Origin: Halalkalirubrum salinum
Lineage (GTDB): Archaea; Halobacteriota; Halobacteria; Halobacteriales; Haloferacaceae
DNA: 64,000 bases
Direction of reading: 5' to 3'
Assembly (NCBI RefSeq): GCF_005543295.1
Contig: NZ_SRSG01000008.1
Location: forward strand, 1 to 64,000
Of this stretch, positions 54,344 through 63,773 are shown one piece after another. Each line of letters begins with the position of its first letter. Position 1 is the first letter of the stretch. A program made the translations under genes and the position numbers. Below the pieces are notes generated by a model. That model searched no databases. It saw nothing but the letters and a program-made list of their open reading frames with translations, and was not told the origin of the DNA.

Positions 54344-54778
54344 ATGACTGTATACGACTCTGTGCTTATCTTTGACGGCGAGTGCCCCTACTGCTCTGTT
54401 GCGGCCCGGGCGCTCAACCAGATTGACGACATTGGTGCGATCTCGTGGTACGACGACGCTGCCCAGGCGTTCCTCGAGGCACAGTTCGGTGCGACGCCCT
54501 TCGCGATGGTGCTCGTCGACGTGACCAAACGACGGGTGTACGGCGGCCGCGCAGCCGCAAAAGAACTGGCCGAGCGAGCCGGCATGCCATCGCTCGTCGG
54601 CTCGTTAGTGAGAGACAACTACGACACGATCGCTCACGTCGTCGGTGTCGCCAGCAACCGCGGGCGCGACCCAGACGACCTCCACGAGGAGTACCGCCTG
54701 AGCGAGGACGGCAAGGCGGTGTTCGATCGGCTTGCCGCAGCTGCCGAAGATCGAACGGCCCCACCAGTGGAGACGTGA
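54344..54778 (+). CDS. DCC-family thiol-disulfide oxidoreductase (DUF393)
   Basis: A 144-residue protein. The N-terminal IFDGECPYC (residues 9-17) matches the family motif DGxCxxC, with Cys14 and Cys17 as the redox pair. A thioredoxin-like core follows, including the cis-Pro region TPFAMVLVDV. It is probably a cytosolic thiol-disulfide exchanger with unknown partner. Intact, monocistronic, with its own promoter. Confidence 0.88.
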   Translation: MTVYDSVLIFDGECPYCSVAARALNQIDDIGAISWYDDAAQAFLEAQFGATPFAMVLVDVTKRRVYGGRAAAKELAERAGMPSLVGSLVRDNYDTIAHVVGVASNRGRDPDDLHEEYRLSEDGKAVFDRLAAAAEDRTAPPVET

Positions 54779-54836
54779 AACAGCCAGCAGTCACGGTACA
54801 GTAACGCTCAATCCAGACGTGCCGATCGGTCGATCG

Positions 54837-55271
54837 CTACGGAACGAGAACGACAGGGACCGATTCTTCCTCCAGCAGCTTTCGGGCCGTGCTGTCGGCA
54901 AAAGAGGCGTCTGCGAACGTGTTCTCGGCGTATCCCATCACGACAGTATCGATACCTTCGGCCTGAACCGTTTCGCGGATCCGCTCTTTCACTTGGCTCA
55001 TCGACGTGATGTCGGTTACAGACTCGATCGAGACCTCGACAGACACCCCAAGCTCGTCCGCAAGGCTTCGGATCTCTACTGCCCCCATGTTCTCTTCGAT
55101 GTTGATCGTATCCGCTGAGAGGTGGATCGCCGTCACCTGCAGGTTCTCGTCACCCCCGAACGTCTCAAGCGCGTACCTGACGACCCGCTCGCTCGCCGGC
55201 GAAAACCCAAACGCCGCTTGCGGAACGAGACTCTCGACAGGGACGATGTCGAATGAGACCAGCACGTGCAT
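54837..55271 (-). CDS. Universal stress protein (UspA family)
   Basis: A 144-residue UspA-fold protein. It starts MHVLVSFDIVPVES and ends with DSTARKLLEEESVPVVLVP. The ATP-binding Gly pattern G-x2-G-x9-G(S/T) is reduced here to VMGYAENTFADASFADSTARK, so nucleotide binding is doubtful. ATG 55271 is supported by a TATA box 26 bases away and by the family N terminus; a longer frame upstream is basic and not conserved-looking. Confidence 0.88.
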   Translation of the reverse strand: MHVLVSFDIVPVESLVPQAAFGFSPASERVVRYALETFGGDENLQVTAIHLSADTINIEENMGAVEIRSLADELGVSVEVSIESVTDITSMSQVKERIRETVQAEGIDTVVMGYAENTFADASFADSTARKLLEEESVPVVLVP

Positions 55272-55293
55272 ACCGCTCGGTAGCTCCTCAGGG

Positions 55294-55299
55294 CATAAA
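55294..55299 (-). promoter_or_regulatory. TATA box of the UspA gene
   Basis: On the minus strand TTTATG is centred about 26 bases before ATG 55271. Confidence 0.5.
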
Positions 55300-55369
55300 C
55301 GTCTGACGGCTGTCATGATTTTGTGAGCGATCGTCCACCGACGCCTGTGGAGACACATATATCTATTAT

Positions 55370-56386
55370 ATGTATAAGCCCCGCGGCGAAACCGATCGCG
55401 CCCAAAGCACGTGTGTGCACGATCGAACGATCGGCCTCGTGCTTGTGGTCGCCGCAGCGGCGTGTTTTGGCACGCTCGGTATCTTTGGCAAGCTCGCGAT
55501 CGGCGTTGGGCTGTCGACGGGAACGCTGCTTGTGTGGCGCTTCGCGTTTGCGACGGCGTGCCTGTGGGCGCTGCTCTGGGCTGGTCGCCGGTCAATACGG
55601 CTACCGAGGCGAACCGCGGCGATCGAAATCGGGCTTGGCGTCGTCTACGCCGGGATGTCGGTCACGTACTTCGAGAGTCTCGCGTGGCTGTCGGCCGGGA
55701 TCGCCGCGATCGTCCTGTTCACGTACCCGGTACAGGTGACGGTCGCAGCGGCGATCGCCCGGACAGAACCGTTCACCGCGGCCAAGGCGGTTGGTCTCTG
55801 CTGTTCGCTGGTTGGGGTCTGGCTCGTCGTCACCGACGGACCCATCGCGGTCGCCACGATCGGCCTCGTGCTCGTCGCCGCCGCTTCGATTTGTTATACC
55901 GCGTATACGATGGGAACCCGCGCCATGGTCGCAACAGTCGACCCACTGGTGCACAGCGGGTACGTATTCGTCGGGGTCACGGGGACACTGTTCGCGTACG
56001 CGACTGCGACGGGATCGATCGACGTTCCTACCACCGTCGATTCGTGGGCAGTAATCCTGGGGATCACGGCGATCGGGACCGTCGTTCCGATCGTGTTGTT
56101 CACCGAAGGGCTCGTCCGAATTGACGCAGGATCGGCCAGCATCGCGAGTACGAGCGAGCCGCTAACGACGGTGCTTCTCGGGATCGCCGTACTCGGCGAA
56201 CGCGTGACCGGCCAGATTGCCCTGGGAGCAATCCTCATTTGTGTGGCGGTCGCGGTGACTGCACCGCCGGTCGAAGCCGCGGTCCGTTGGCGATTCGATC
56301 GTGCCGGCCAGTTCGTCCGCCGTCGGATGGGCTGGACCGAAGCACCGATACCCGACGGAGGCGAACCGACAGAGCAGGACCGATGA
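55370..56386 (+). CDS. DMT-superfamily exporter (EamA family)
   Basis: A 338-residue permease with ten hydrophobic helices arranged as two EamA repeats; the first begins GLVLVVAAAACFGTLGIFGKL. It probably exports metabolites. The AT-rich stretch 55357-55372 overlaps the first ATG (55370), so the GTG at 55415 (VHDRTIGLVL) is a serious alternative start. Its stop overlaps the next gene as ATGA, coupling the exporter with an HTH_10 regulator. Confidence 0.88.
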   Translation: MYKPRGETDRAQSTCVHDRTIGLVLVVAAAACFGTLGIFGKLAIGVGLSTGTLLVWRFAFATACLWALLWAGRRSIRLPRRTAAIEIGLGVVYAGMSVTYFESLAWLSAGIAAIVLFTYPVQVTVAAAIARTEPFTAAKAVGLCCSLVGVWLVVTDGPIAVATIGLVLVAAASICYTAYTMGTRAMVATVDPLVHSGYVFVGVTGTLFAYATATGSIDVPTTVDSWAVILGITAIGTVVPIVLFTEGLVRIDAGSASIASTSEPLTTVLLGIAVLGERVTGQIALGAILICVAVAVTAPPVEAAVRWRFDRAGQFVRRRMGWTEAPIPDGGEPTEQDR

Positions 56387-57048
56387 GCGATATCACCGCC
56401 ACCCTCCGGCTCGAATCACCGACCCTCGCGCTCACAGAGACCGTCGCACACGACCGGAGCGCAACGGTTCGCCCGCTGACGGGCTCGGGGACGGTCCCAG
56501 CGCGTGAGGGATACCTGTTTGCGGTGGAGTCGGCGGATTTCGATCGCTTCGAGGCCGGACTTGAGCGCGACCCGACGATTGAGGCGTTCGAACGTGTGAC
56601 CGCCACCGACGACGGGGCCGTGTACCGGTTCACATACGAGCCGTCGGCGACGATCGTCTCCCCGATCATCTCGGCGGTCGACGGGATCTCAATCGAGTGG
56701 AGAAACGACGGGACCGCCTGGGTGGTGCGGCTCTGGCTGCCCGATCGGGCGGCGCTGTCGGCCCTCTGGGAGTACGCCCGAGCGCAGGGGATCGAGTGTA
56801 CGATTCGGCGGGTGACAGACCGGACCGAGCCGTCAGGACCCGCGCTGGGACTGACAGACGCCCAGCGTGAGGCACTCACGACTGCGCTGGCAATGGGATA
56901 CTTCGAGGAGCCGCGAGCGGCCTCGCTCACCGAGGTTGCCGACGAACTGGGGATTTCACAGCCAGCAGCCGGCGGGCGGCTCCGGCGCGGAGTCAAACGG
57001 ATTCTCACATCGACGATCGGCGACGATCTTACAGAAGAATCAGCCTGA
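56383..57048 (+). CDS. HTH_10 (Bat-type) transcriptional regulator
   Basis: A 221-residue regulator with an N-terminal effector domain of the haloarchaeal bacterio-opsin-activator type (about 1-150). A C-terminal HTH_10 begins LTDAQREALTTALAMGYFEEP and carries the recognition helix SLTEVADELGISQPAAGGRL. It starts inside the exporter stop codon, so it probably controls that exporter and itself. No sensor domain beyond the effector core. Confidence 0.88.
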   Translation: MSDITATLRLESPTLALTETVAHDRSATVRPLTGSGTVPAREGYLFAVESADFDRFEAGLERDPTIEAFERVTATDDGAVYRFTYEPSATIVSPIISAVDGISIEWRNDGTAWVVRLWLPDRAALSALWEYARAQGIECTIRRVTDRTEPSGPALGLTDAQREALTTALAMGYFEEPRAASLTEVADELGISQPAAGGRLRRGVKRILTSTIGDDLTEESA

Positions 57049-57065
57049 GCCTGCGTGCAGAGCAG

Positions 57066-58739
57066 CTACCGGTTACTGTCCTCTTCGCGGCGCTGTCGCA
57101 TGCCCTGTCTGGTAAACTGTGGACGCGCTCGGAGCCCACGGGGCTCGCGGAACGACTGCCAGAGGAAGAACACCATTGGCACCGTGAGTCCGAGGATGGC
57201 GATCGAGATCCGCCACTCGTTGGTGAACGCGTAGATGATCGACGCCGACAACAGCCCAACTGCGACGAGAATCGAGTACGAGATCCGTTTGGCAAGCTTG
57301 TCAAGGACGTGGTTTTCATCGTCCAGCTGGACGTTGACCGTGAGGTTCTCACGTTGGACCGTGTCGAGCACGTCGTCGAGTTTCGGCGGCACAGTAAACA
57401 GCGCCTGCGTCGTCTTTTGGACCTGCTGGCCGGCCTCTTTGGCTAGCCGCTTTGCAGTGTCCTCGCGGTAGCCCTGTTCGGTGAGGTAGTCCGTCGCAAC
57501 CGAGATGAAATCGAACTCTGGATCGAGTGTGACGCACACCCCTTCGACGACTGTTGCCACCCGCAAGACGAGCGCGAGATTGCGCGGCAGCCGCAGCGGG
57601 AACTCGTAAATGGTCGACTCCACCTGATCGATAATCTGGTTCACGCGGTACTGTTCGATGTCCTCGCCGCGGGCATCGGCGATCGCCAGCTCCATCACGT
57701 TGGCCATGACCTGGCGATCGGCTTCGGGGCTGAGTGTGCCCATCTCGATGAGGGTATCCAGGATCGCTTCAATGTCCTGGTTGGCGACCGCGATGTAGAA
57801 CTCGATAATTTTGTCCTGAATAAACGGGGTGACCGTGCCGCTCATCCCGAAGTCATAGAAGATGATCCGCCCCTCGTCGTCGACTGCGAGATTCCCCGGG
57901 TGGGGATCGGCGTGAAACACGCCGTCTTCGATCATCATCTGCAGGTAGACTCGCTGCAGTTCCGTTGCGAGTACAGTTCGATCGATCCCTTTCTCGTCGA
58001 GCGTATCGAGATCGTTGATTTTGGTTCCCGGAAGGTACTCCATCGTGAGTACGCGGGCGCTTGAAGCGTCGTCGATCGGTGAGGGGATCCGCATGCGATT
58101 GTTGTCAGCAAAGTTCCCCTGGATCTCGACGAGAATGCGGCGCTCACGGCCGTAGTCCATCTCCTCGCGGATCGTCTTTGCGAACTCGTCGGCGAGGCTG
58201 TCCAACGAGAACGCCTGCCCCTGGCCCATGAACCGCACGAGAATCGGAATTGACCAGCGTAGTACCTTCAGATCTGCCTCGACGAGATCCTCGATACCCG
58301 GACGGCGGACCTTGATCGCGACTTGCTCGTCCTCGTATGTTCCGAGGTACACCTGCCCGAGGCTCGCACCACTTATCGGTTCGGTATCAAACTCGTCAAA
58401 AGTCTCTTCGACGGGGCCGAGATCTTCCTCGAGTACCTGTTTCGACTCCGCCCACGGGGCGGGCGGCACGTCGTCTTGGAGGCTCGACAGCACCTCGATG
58501 TACTGTTTTGGGAGGATGTCTGGGCGCGTCGAAAGCAACTGGCCGAGCTTTATGAACGTTGGCCCGAGCGTCAAGAGCGTGTCTAGGAGGACCTCTGCGC
58601 GGTGTTGCTGCATCTCGGCGGTAACCCGCCGGCTCTGCCCCACGACGAGGAACCGGTTGCGATCGCGGATGTACGCGAAGATGAGCGGGAAGAACCCGTA
58701 GAAGACGACGATAAAGCGCCAGTAGGCACGTAGATTCAC
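57066..58739 (-). CDS. ubiB: UbiB/ABC1/AarF-family atypical kinase
   Basis: A 557-residue protein. The KxGQ signature FIKLGQLLSTRPD is near residue 63. ATP-site Lys is in VAIKVRRPG; catalytic loop is VFHADPHPGNLAV; metal-binding DFG is in IFYDFGMSG. Two C-terminal hydrophobic helices (around 495-535) anchor it. Family members are ATPases/kinases that support quinone biosynthesis. Convergent with the HTH_10 gene. Confidence 0.92.
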   Translation of the reverse strand: MNLRAYWRFIVVFYGFFPLIFAYIRDRNRFLVVGQSRRVTAEMQQHRAEVLLDTLLTLGPTFIKLGQLLSTRPDILPKQYIEVLSSLQDDVPPAPWAESKQVLEEDLGPVEETFDEFDTEPISGASLGQVYLGTYEDEQVAIKVRRPGIEDLVEADLKVLRWSIPILVRFMGQGQAFSLDSLADEFAKTIREEMDYGRERRILVEIQGNFADNNRMRIPSPIDDASSARVLTMEYLPGTKINDLDTLDEKGIDRTVLATELQRVYLQMMIEDGVFHADPHPGNLAVDDEGRIIFYDFGMSGTVTPFIQDKIIEFYIAVANQDIEAILDTLIEMGTLSPEADRQVMANVMELAIADARGEDIEQYRVNQIIDQVESTIYEFPLRLPRNLALVLRVATVVEGVCVTLDPEFDFISVATDYLTEQGYREDTAKRLAKEAGQQVQKTTQALFTVPPKLDDVLDTVQRENLTVNVQLDDENHVLDKLAKRISYSILVAVGLLSASIIYAFTNEWRISIAILGLTVPMVFFLWQSFREPRGLRARPQFTRQGMRQRREEDSNR

Positions 58740-58757
58740 CAGAGCAACCCTCCGGCG

Positions 58758-59111
58758 TTAGTCGTCGATCGGGATCGGTTGCCCATCCTCATCGAGCCGC
58801 TTTGGAATGCGGATCTCAAGGACGCCACGCTCCATCGAGGCCGTGGCAGCTTCGCCGTCGGCGTCGTGTGGCAAGGGTAACTCGGCGTCGACGAACAGCG
58901 GCCGGTTCTCTTCGACGTACTGAAACTCCATCGGCACGGCTTTCTCTCGGCGTGCGTCGATCCTGATTCGGCCGCTTTCGGCGATCAGATCGGCAGTTTC
59001 GGCAGTTACTCCGGGGAGGTCAAGGACAACTAGGTACGACTCGTCGGACTCCAACAGATCCGCGAACACCGCATCGGGAAGGTCGCGAAGCGCGTCGCGC
59101 AGTACAGACAT
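58758..59111 (-). CDS. hsp20: Small heat-shock protein (Hsp20-like)
   Basis: A 117-residue alpha-crystallin-domain protein: VLDLPGVTAETADLI, a central strand region, and LEIRIPKR near the end with the IxI-like C-terminal motif IPI. Shorter than many Hsp20s because the N-terminal arm is brief. A holdase preventing aggregation. ATG 59109-59111 is chosen; an upstream extension of 33 residues has no family features. It lies 18 bases from ubiB on the same strand. Confidence 0.85.
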   Translation of the reverse strand: MSVLRDALRDLPDAVFADLLESDESYLVVLDLPGVTAETADLIAESGRIRIDARREKAVPMEFQYVEENRPLFVDAELPLPHDADGEAATASMERGVLEIRIPKRLDEDGQPIPIDD

Positions 59112-59247
59112 ACAGCAATATACGGCTGCTGGGTCGAAAAAGGCCGCGATCGTGTGATGACCCCACACATCAACGCACGGACGGCTCACCTCAACGCACA
59201 GACGGCTCATATCCCAAGTCGTGTCTCACGCGACGCCGCCGGAGACT

Positions 59248-59253
59248 TATATC
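59248..59253 (+). promoter_or_regulatory. TATA box of the moeA operon
   Basis: TTATAT is centred 25 bases before ATG 59275 and so supports that start for the first moeA. Confidence 0.6.
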
Positions 59254-59274
59254 CGCAGTGGCCAAAGAGTATAC

Positions 59275-60495
59275 ATGACCACATCAGATCGACGCGAGTC
59301 GGGATTCAAATCCCGAACGCCAGTCGCGATCGCGCGTGAGCGGCTGCTTGAGGCCGTCACCCCCCACGAACGGTCCGAAACGGTTCGCCTCCAAGCGGCT
59401 GACGGCCGCGTGCTCGCCGAATCGGTGACGGCCCCAAACCCAGTGCCAGGCTACGACCGCGCCGCAATGGACGGCTACGCCGTCCGCGCCGAGGATACCT
59501 TCGGGGCGTCCGATCGATCGCCGACTGTCCTCACCGAGACCGAAGGCTCAGTTGGTCCCCGAGAGGCCCGTCGGGTCCACACCGGCAGCGCGGTCCCAGA
59601 CGGCGCAGACGCGGTTGTGATGATCGAAGAGACCGAATCTATTGGAGCCGACGTGGAGGTCTTCGACGGGGTTGCCCGCGGCGAAAACGTCGGTGATGCC
59701 GGCGAAGACGTCGAGGCAGGCCAGACGCTGTATCAACCCGGTCACCGGCTCCGGCCGTCGGATCTCGGGTTGCTCAAATCCGTCGGGATCTTCGAAGTCG
59801 AGGTCTACGAGCCACCGAGCGTCGGCGTGGTTCCGACCGGTGAGGAGCTCGTCCAGACCGATCCCGCGCCCGGCGAGGTGATCGAAACGAATGGCTTGAC
59901 AATCTCGCGGTTCGCCGATCGCTGGGGTGCAACCGCGACCTATCGAAATATCGTCACCGACGATCGCGCAGCGCTCCGAGCGGCGATTCAGCGCGATCTC
60001 ACCAAAGACGTGATTGTCACGACCGGCGGCTCCTCAGTCGGCGAACGAGACCTCATTCCGGATGTCGTCGACGATCTCGGTGAGGTCCTCGTCCACGGTG
60101 TGGCATTGAAACCCGGCCACCCGGTCGCACTCGGCGTCGTCGAGGAGACACCCGTGATCATGCTGCCGGGGTATCCGGTCGCGTGTATCGTCAACGCCGT
60201 GCAGTTCCTTCGGCCGGCGCTCAAGCGGGCAGGATCGCTGCCGATCGAGCCGCTGCCGACGCGCGAGGCGACCCTCAATAAAAAGATCCCGAGCGAGCCG
60301 GGGACGCGAACCTTCGCGCGGGTTCGAACCGAATCGACCGCTGACGGAATAGTTGCAACGCCAACGCGCGCCAGCGGCTCGGGTGTCCTTTCCAGCGTCG
60401 CGCTCGCAGACGGCTGGGTCGTCGTTCCCGAGGACAGGGAGGGATACGGCGCAGGCGAGACTGTTGCGGTCGAAGATTGGGAGGAATTACCATGA
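59275..60495 (+). CDS. moeA: Molybdopterin molybdenumtransferase MoeA, copy 1
   Basis: A 406-residue MoeA that inserts molybdate (or tungstate) into adenylylated molybdopterin. It has domain motifs PGYDRAAMDGYAVRA, the MoCF-fold TTGGSSVGERDL, and MLPGYPVACIVN. Its stop overlaps the start of the second moeA as ATGA. The Mo/W-dependent partner enzyme is not in the window. Confidence 0.94.
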   Translation: MTTSDRRESGFKSRTPVAIARERLLEAVTPHERSETVRLQAADGRVLAESVTAPNPVPGYDRAAMDGYAVRAEDTFGASDRSPTVLTETEGSVGPREARRVHTGSAVPDGADAVVMIEETESIGADVEVFDGVARGENVGDAGEDVEAGQTLYQPGHRLRPSDLGLLKSVGIFEVEVYEPPSVGVVPTGEELVQTDPAPGEVIETNGLTISRFADRWGATATYRNIVTDDRAALRAAIQRDLTKDVIVTTGGSSVGERDLIPDVVDDLGEVLVHGVALKPGHPVALGVVEETPVIMLPGYPVACIVNAVQFLRPALKRAGSLPIEPLPTREATLNKKIPSEPGTRTFARVRTESTADGIVATPTRASGSGVLSSVALADGWVVVPEDREGYGAGETVAVEDWEELP

Positions 60496-62393
60496 CAGAG
60501 CGTCGTGAGTTCAAAAATCTCATCTCGCCCGAGCGTGCCCACGAGACGATCGCCTCGCTCGATATCGATCCGGGAACAGAGACAGTGCCACTGCGGGCGG
60601 CCCGTGGCCGCGTGCTTGCCGAACGGATCGACGCGACGCTCGACGTGCCCGGCTTCGATCGGGCCTCGATGGACGGCTATGCGGTCCGAGCGCGTGATAC
60701 CTTCGGCGCAGATGAGGCCGACCCGGTCACACTCTCGCTTGCGGGTGCGGTCCACGCCGGCGAATCGCCGTCAGTAACTGTCGAGTCCGGTACGTGCGCG
60801 GAGATTTCGACCGGCGCAGTCATGCCGCCCGGCGCGGACGCAGTCGTGATTGTCGAACGGACCGAAATGACCGACGACGAGGATATCGAGGTCGGAACCT
60901 CGGTCGCACCGGGCGACAGCGTCATGGCCGCCGGCGCGGATATCGCGGCCGGGGCGCGGGCGATCGGCCCCGGAACCACCATCACGCCGCGTGAGATTGG
61001 CCTACTCGCGGCGGTCGGCTGTGAGTCGATCCCCGTTCAGGAGCGCCCGCACGTCGGAATCGTCTCCACGGGCGATGAACTCGTTCGACCAGGAGAGGAA
61101 CTCGACAGCGGTCGCGGACAAATATACGACGTCAACAGCGACACGATCGCTGCGGGGGTCGAAGAGGCCGGCGGCAAGCCTGTGTTGTATCCCCACGCCG
61201 GAGATGACTACGCGGAGATGGAGCGGCTGCTCAGGCAAGCTGCCGACGAGTGCGATTTAGTGCTGTCGTCCGGCTCAACGTCCGCCAGCGCGGTGGATGT
61301 GATCTACCAAGTGATCGAAGATCGCGGCGAGCTGCTCGTTCACGGCGTGTCGGTCAAGCCGGGGAAGCCGATGCTCATCGGCCGCATGGATCGAAGCGAC
61401 GGCGGCACCGCCGCGTACATCGGGCTGCCAGGCTACCCGGTGTCGGCGCTATCGATCTTTCGGACGTTCGTCGCGCCGGCAATCCGCGAGGCTGCCGGGT
61501 TGGCGGCCGCAGCTGCCCCGACAACGACCGCGACGATGGCGACCGTCGAACGCTACACCGAAGGGCGAACCCGCCTGTTGCCAGTTGGACTTGTCGAGGA
61601 CGCTACTGGAGCGCTCCTTGCGTACCCCGTCGACAAGGGATCGGGCGCGACAACGAGCCTCGTGGAGGCCGATGGAATCGTCACGGTCGACGCCTCAACG
61701 AGCTACCTCGACAGCGGCGAGCGCGTCACCGTCGAGCTGTTCTCCGCAGCGGTGCGCCCGCCCTCGCTGTTCGGTGTCGGCGAGGACGATCCAGCGCTCA
61801 ACCGTTTGCTCGATCGCCTCGACCATCCCCGATATCTGCCGGTTGGGAGCCGCGAAGGATCCCGACGGCTCAGAAACGGTGTCCCAGACGTGGCGGTCGT
61901 TGCAGGTCCCACCCAACACGATCTTGCTGCGGAGCCGATCGGCGAGTGGTCCCGCGAGTGGGGCCTCCTCGTCCCCGAGGGCAACCCTGACGACGTGACT
62001 GGGATCGACTCGCTCGTCAAAAACGAGCTCCGGTTTGTCAACCGCGAACAGAACTCCGGGCTCCGCACGAGTCTCGCGAATGCGATCGCCGAGTACGCCG
62101 ATGAGAATGAAACCGAACGCCACACTGTCGTCGAGTCGATCGACGGCTTCGACTTCGGGGTCAAGGCGTTCGAAAGCCCTGCTCGCCGGGTGCTGGCTGG
62201 AACCGCCGACGTGGGTGTTGGGCTGCGTGAAACCGCTGAACGACTTGGACTTGGATTCGTCAGCCTCGGCACACAGCCGGTTGTGGTGCTCGCGAACCCC
62301 GATCGGCTGTCGAAACCCGGCGTGGAGTCGTTCGAAACGGCGATCGCAAACGCTGGGGAGCTGTTTGATTCGCTCGCCGGATACGAGAAGTAG
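60492..62393 (+). CDS. moeA: MoeA with C-terminal binding-protein-like domain, copy 2
   Basis: A 633-residue protein. Residues 1-405 are a MoeA (FDRASMDGYAVRA, LSSGSTSASAVD, GLPGYPVSAL). Residues about 415-633 form a periplasmic-binding-protein-like (LysR-substrate/PBP) domain, a known archaeal and bacterial MoeA-PBP architecture, probably binding molybdate or tungstate. It has no signal peptide, so the domain is cytosolic. In the MoCF motif SSGSTSASAVD replaces the GG-S/T-S-xG-xxD of copy 1, suggesting a different activity. Coupled to copy 1. Confidence 0.92.
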   Translation: MTERREFKNLISPERAHETIASLDIDPGTETVPLRAARGRVLAERIDATLDVPGFDRASMDGYAVRARDTFGADEADPVTLSLAGAVHAGESPSVTVESGTCAEISTGAVMPPGADAVVIVERTEMTDDEDIEVGTSVAPGDSVMAAGADIAAGARAIGPGTTITPREIGLLAAVGCESIPVQERPHVGIVSTGDELVRPGEELDSGRGQIYDVNSDTIAAGVEEAGGKPVLYPHAGDDYAEMERLLRQAADECDLVLSSGSTSASAVDVIYQVIEDRGELLVHGVSVKPGKPMLIGRMDRSDGGTAAYIGLPGYPVSALSIFRTFVAPAIREAAGLAAAAAPTTTATMATVERYTEGRTRLLPVGLVEDATGALLAYPVDKGSGATTSLVEADGIVTVDASTSYLDSGERVTVELFSAAVRPPSLFGVGEDDPALNRLLDRLDHPRYLPVGSREGSRRLRNGVPDVAVVAGPTQHDLAAEPIGEWSREWGLLVPEGNPDDVTGIDSLVKNELRFVNREQNSGLRTSLANAIAEYADENETERHTVVESIDGFDFGVKAFESPARRVLAGTADVGVGLRETAERLGLGFVSLGTQPVVVLANPDRLSKPGVESFETAIANAGELFDSLAGYEK

Positions 62394-62407
62394 TGTCCAG
62401 TCCGAGG

Positions 62408-62719
62408 TCACTCCTCGTCGATTGCGTCCATCCCCCCCGGAGAGAGGTCTTCGAGCCGGGCGGCCAGTGTCGCCGCGTCGCCGGCGACCGTCGAGGGTTC
62501 GACACCAGCCTGATTCGCGACGATTCGGACGTGGGCGGCCAACAGCGACAGCGCCTGGAGTCCTTCGTCTTCGGGATCATCAGCCGTCTGTGCGAACGTG
62601 GTGTCGATCGACTCACCGTCACGAACAATGCCAAGGTAGAACGCGGAGACATCGTCGTCAGCCAGTGCCTCGCGAGCGGCGGCGCGATCGGCCGCAAACG
62701 AATCGTCGGTGTTAGTCAT
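62408..62719 (-). CDS. Conserved-looking haloarchaeal protein, unknown function
   Basis: A 103-residue acidic, helical protein beginning MTNTDDSFAADRAAAREAL, with a central segment SLLAAHVRIVANQAGVEPSTVAGDAATLAARLED. No motif known to me. It is convergent with moeA copy 2, with a gap of 14 bases. The codon pattern (strong G/C at third positions, Asp/Glu surplus) fits a genuine haloarchaeal gene. Confidence 0.7.
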   Translation of the reverse strand: MTNTDDSFAADRAAAREALADDDVSAFYLGIVRDGESIDTTFAQTADDPEDEGLQALSLLAAHVRIVANQAGVEPSTVAGDAATLAARLEDLSPGGMDAIDEE

Positions 62720-62798
62720 ACGATTAGTACGGGGTGGAAGCGTGAAAAAGCCCCGGCGACGAAACCGTCACCGCCGATTGACGGAGGGCGCGCAGGTG

Positions 62799-63635
62799 TT
62801 AGTCCGGTCGTGGCAGCGAAATGTACAGCGCGTCGACGATGCTGAAGGGGTCGTAGACCGACTGGTGACACTGGCAGTAGACACCGTCTTCAGCGTCGTA
62901 CCGAAGCGACTCCTCGGTCTGTTTGTAGCCTGGAACACAACAGAAGTGCGTACACTTGTTGATGTATGCCATCACGCCCTGGTCAGTGCTCGCCTCAAGC
63001 CACTCATTGTCTTGGGCGGCCTCTTCGATCAGCGGCGATCGAAGGATCGCGATCGGGATGACGCTCTCTGCGCCCTCCGAACGCCAAGTCCCGGTCGCCG
63101 GCTTGCCGACGCCGTCTGAGCCGATGCCGTTGCCCCACTCTTCGTAGTCGTCGAAATCGCTGACGTTGAATCGATCGCCCTCGTCTTTCATCTGGCTCTG
63201 CCACTCGTAGGCTGAGCCGGAATCAGCCTTGAAGTAGTTGTCCGAATCGAAGTTCGGATCCAGGCCCTCGTAGGACTGTTGCCCACAGTACTGAAACCAC
63301 TCTTGAGAGTAGGCCACGCCGCCGATTTCCTCTCGTGCGACTTCGACCTCAACACCTTCGACCGTCTCGGTCTGGACTTCTGGCCAGACACCCTTAATAT
63401 ATCCCTCGTCGTCGATCTCGATCGGGATCTGGGGCATCCCGCGCGGGGCAGGCCCATCGAGCAGTTCGATCACTTTGGCCGTGACCGGGCCACCACCGGC
63501 ACCAGCCGGCGTCGTGAGCGACTGGACGCTGAGCGTGCCGGTAACGCCGAGCCCGGCTAGCGTCGCACCGCCGACGACACCTTTGACGAACCGCCGCCGT
63601 CCTGATTCTGCGGGATACTTGTCCTCTGCGCTCAT
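62799..63635 (-). CDS. Tat-exported Rieske iron-sulfur protein
   Basis: A 278-residue protein. A twin-arginine signal/anchor (GRRRFVKG near residues 12-19, then a hydrophobic helix) puts it outside the membrane. Rieske ligands are Cys228/His230 in CTHFCC and Cys254/His257 in CQCH, with Cys233 and Cys256 for the disulfide. It fits the Rieske subunit of a haloarchaeal cytochrome bc-like complex, but no cytochrome b gene is in the window. ATG 63635 is chosen because the Tat motif follows at once. Confidence 0.9.
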   Translation of the reverse strand: MSAEDKYPAESGRRRFVKGVVGGATLAGLGVTGTLSVQSLTTPAGAGGGPVTAKVIELLDGPAPRGMPQIPIEIDDEGYIKGVWPEVQTETVEGVEVEVAREEIGGVAYSQEWFQYCGQQSYEGLDPNFDSDNYFKADSGSAYEWQSQMKDEGDRFNVSDFDDYEEWGNGIGSDGVGKPATGTWRSEGAESVIPIAILRSPLIEEAAQDNEWLEASTDQGVMAYINKCTHFCCVPGYKQTEESLRYDAEDGVYCQCHQSVYDPFSIVDALYISLPRPD

Positions 63636-63742
63636 ACGAGAATCTTGTCCCGACTGCTCAAAAGCGTGACGAAGTGCGGAACTGACGCACAGCCTCGGGA
63701 ATTTACTCTCATGCGAGGCAATTATGTGGACGAATGAGCGGC

Positions 63743-63748
63743 CTTTTA
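63743..63748 (+). promoter_or_regulatory. TATA-like element of ppc
   Basis: CTTTTAC is centred about 28 bases before ATG 63774. A second TATA-like GTATAC at 63762 is too close to the start. Confidence 0.45.
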
Positions 63749-63773
63749 CGATCGGGTGATAGTATACCATGAT

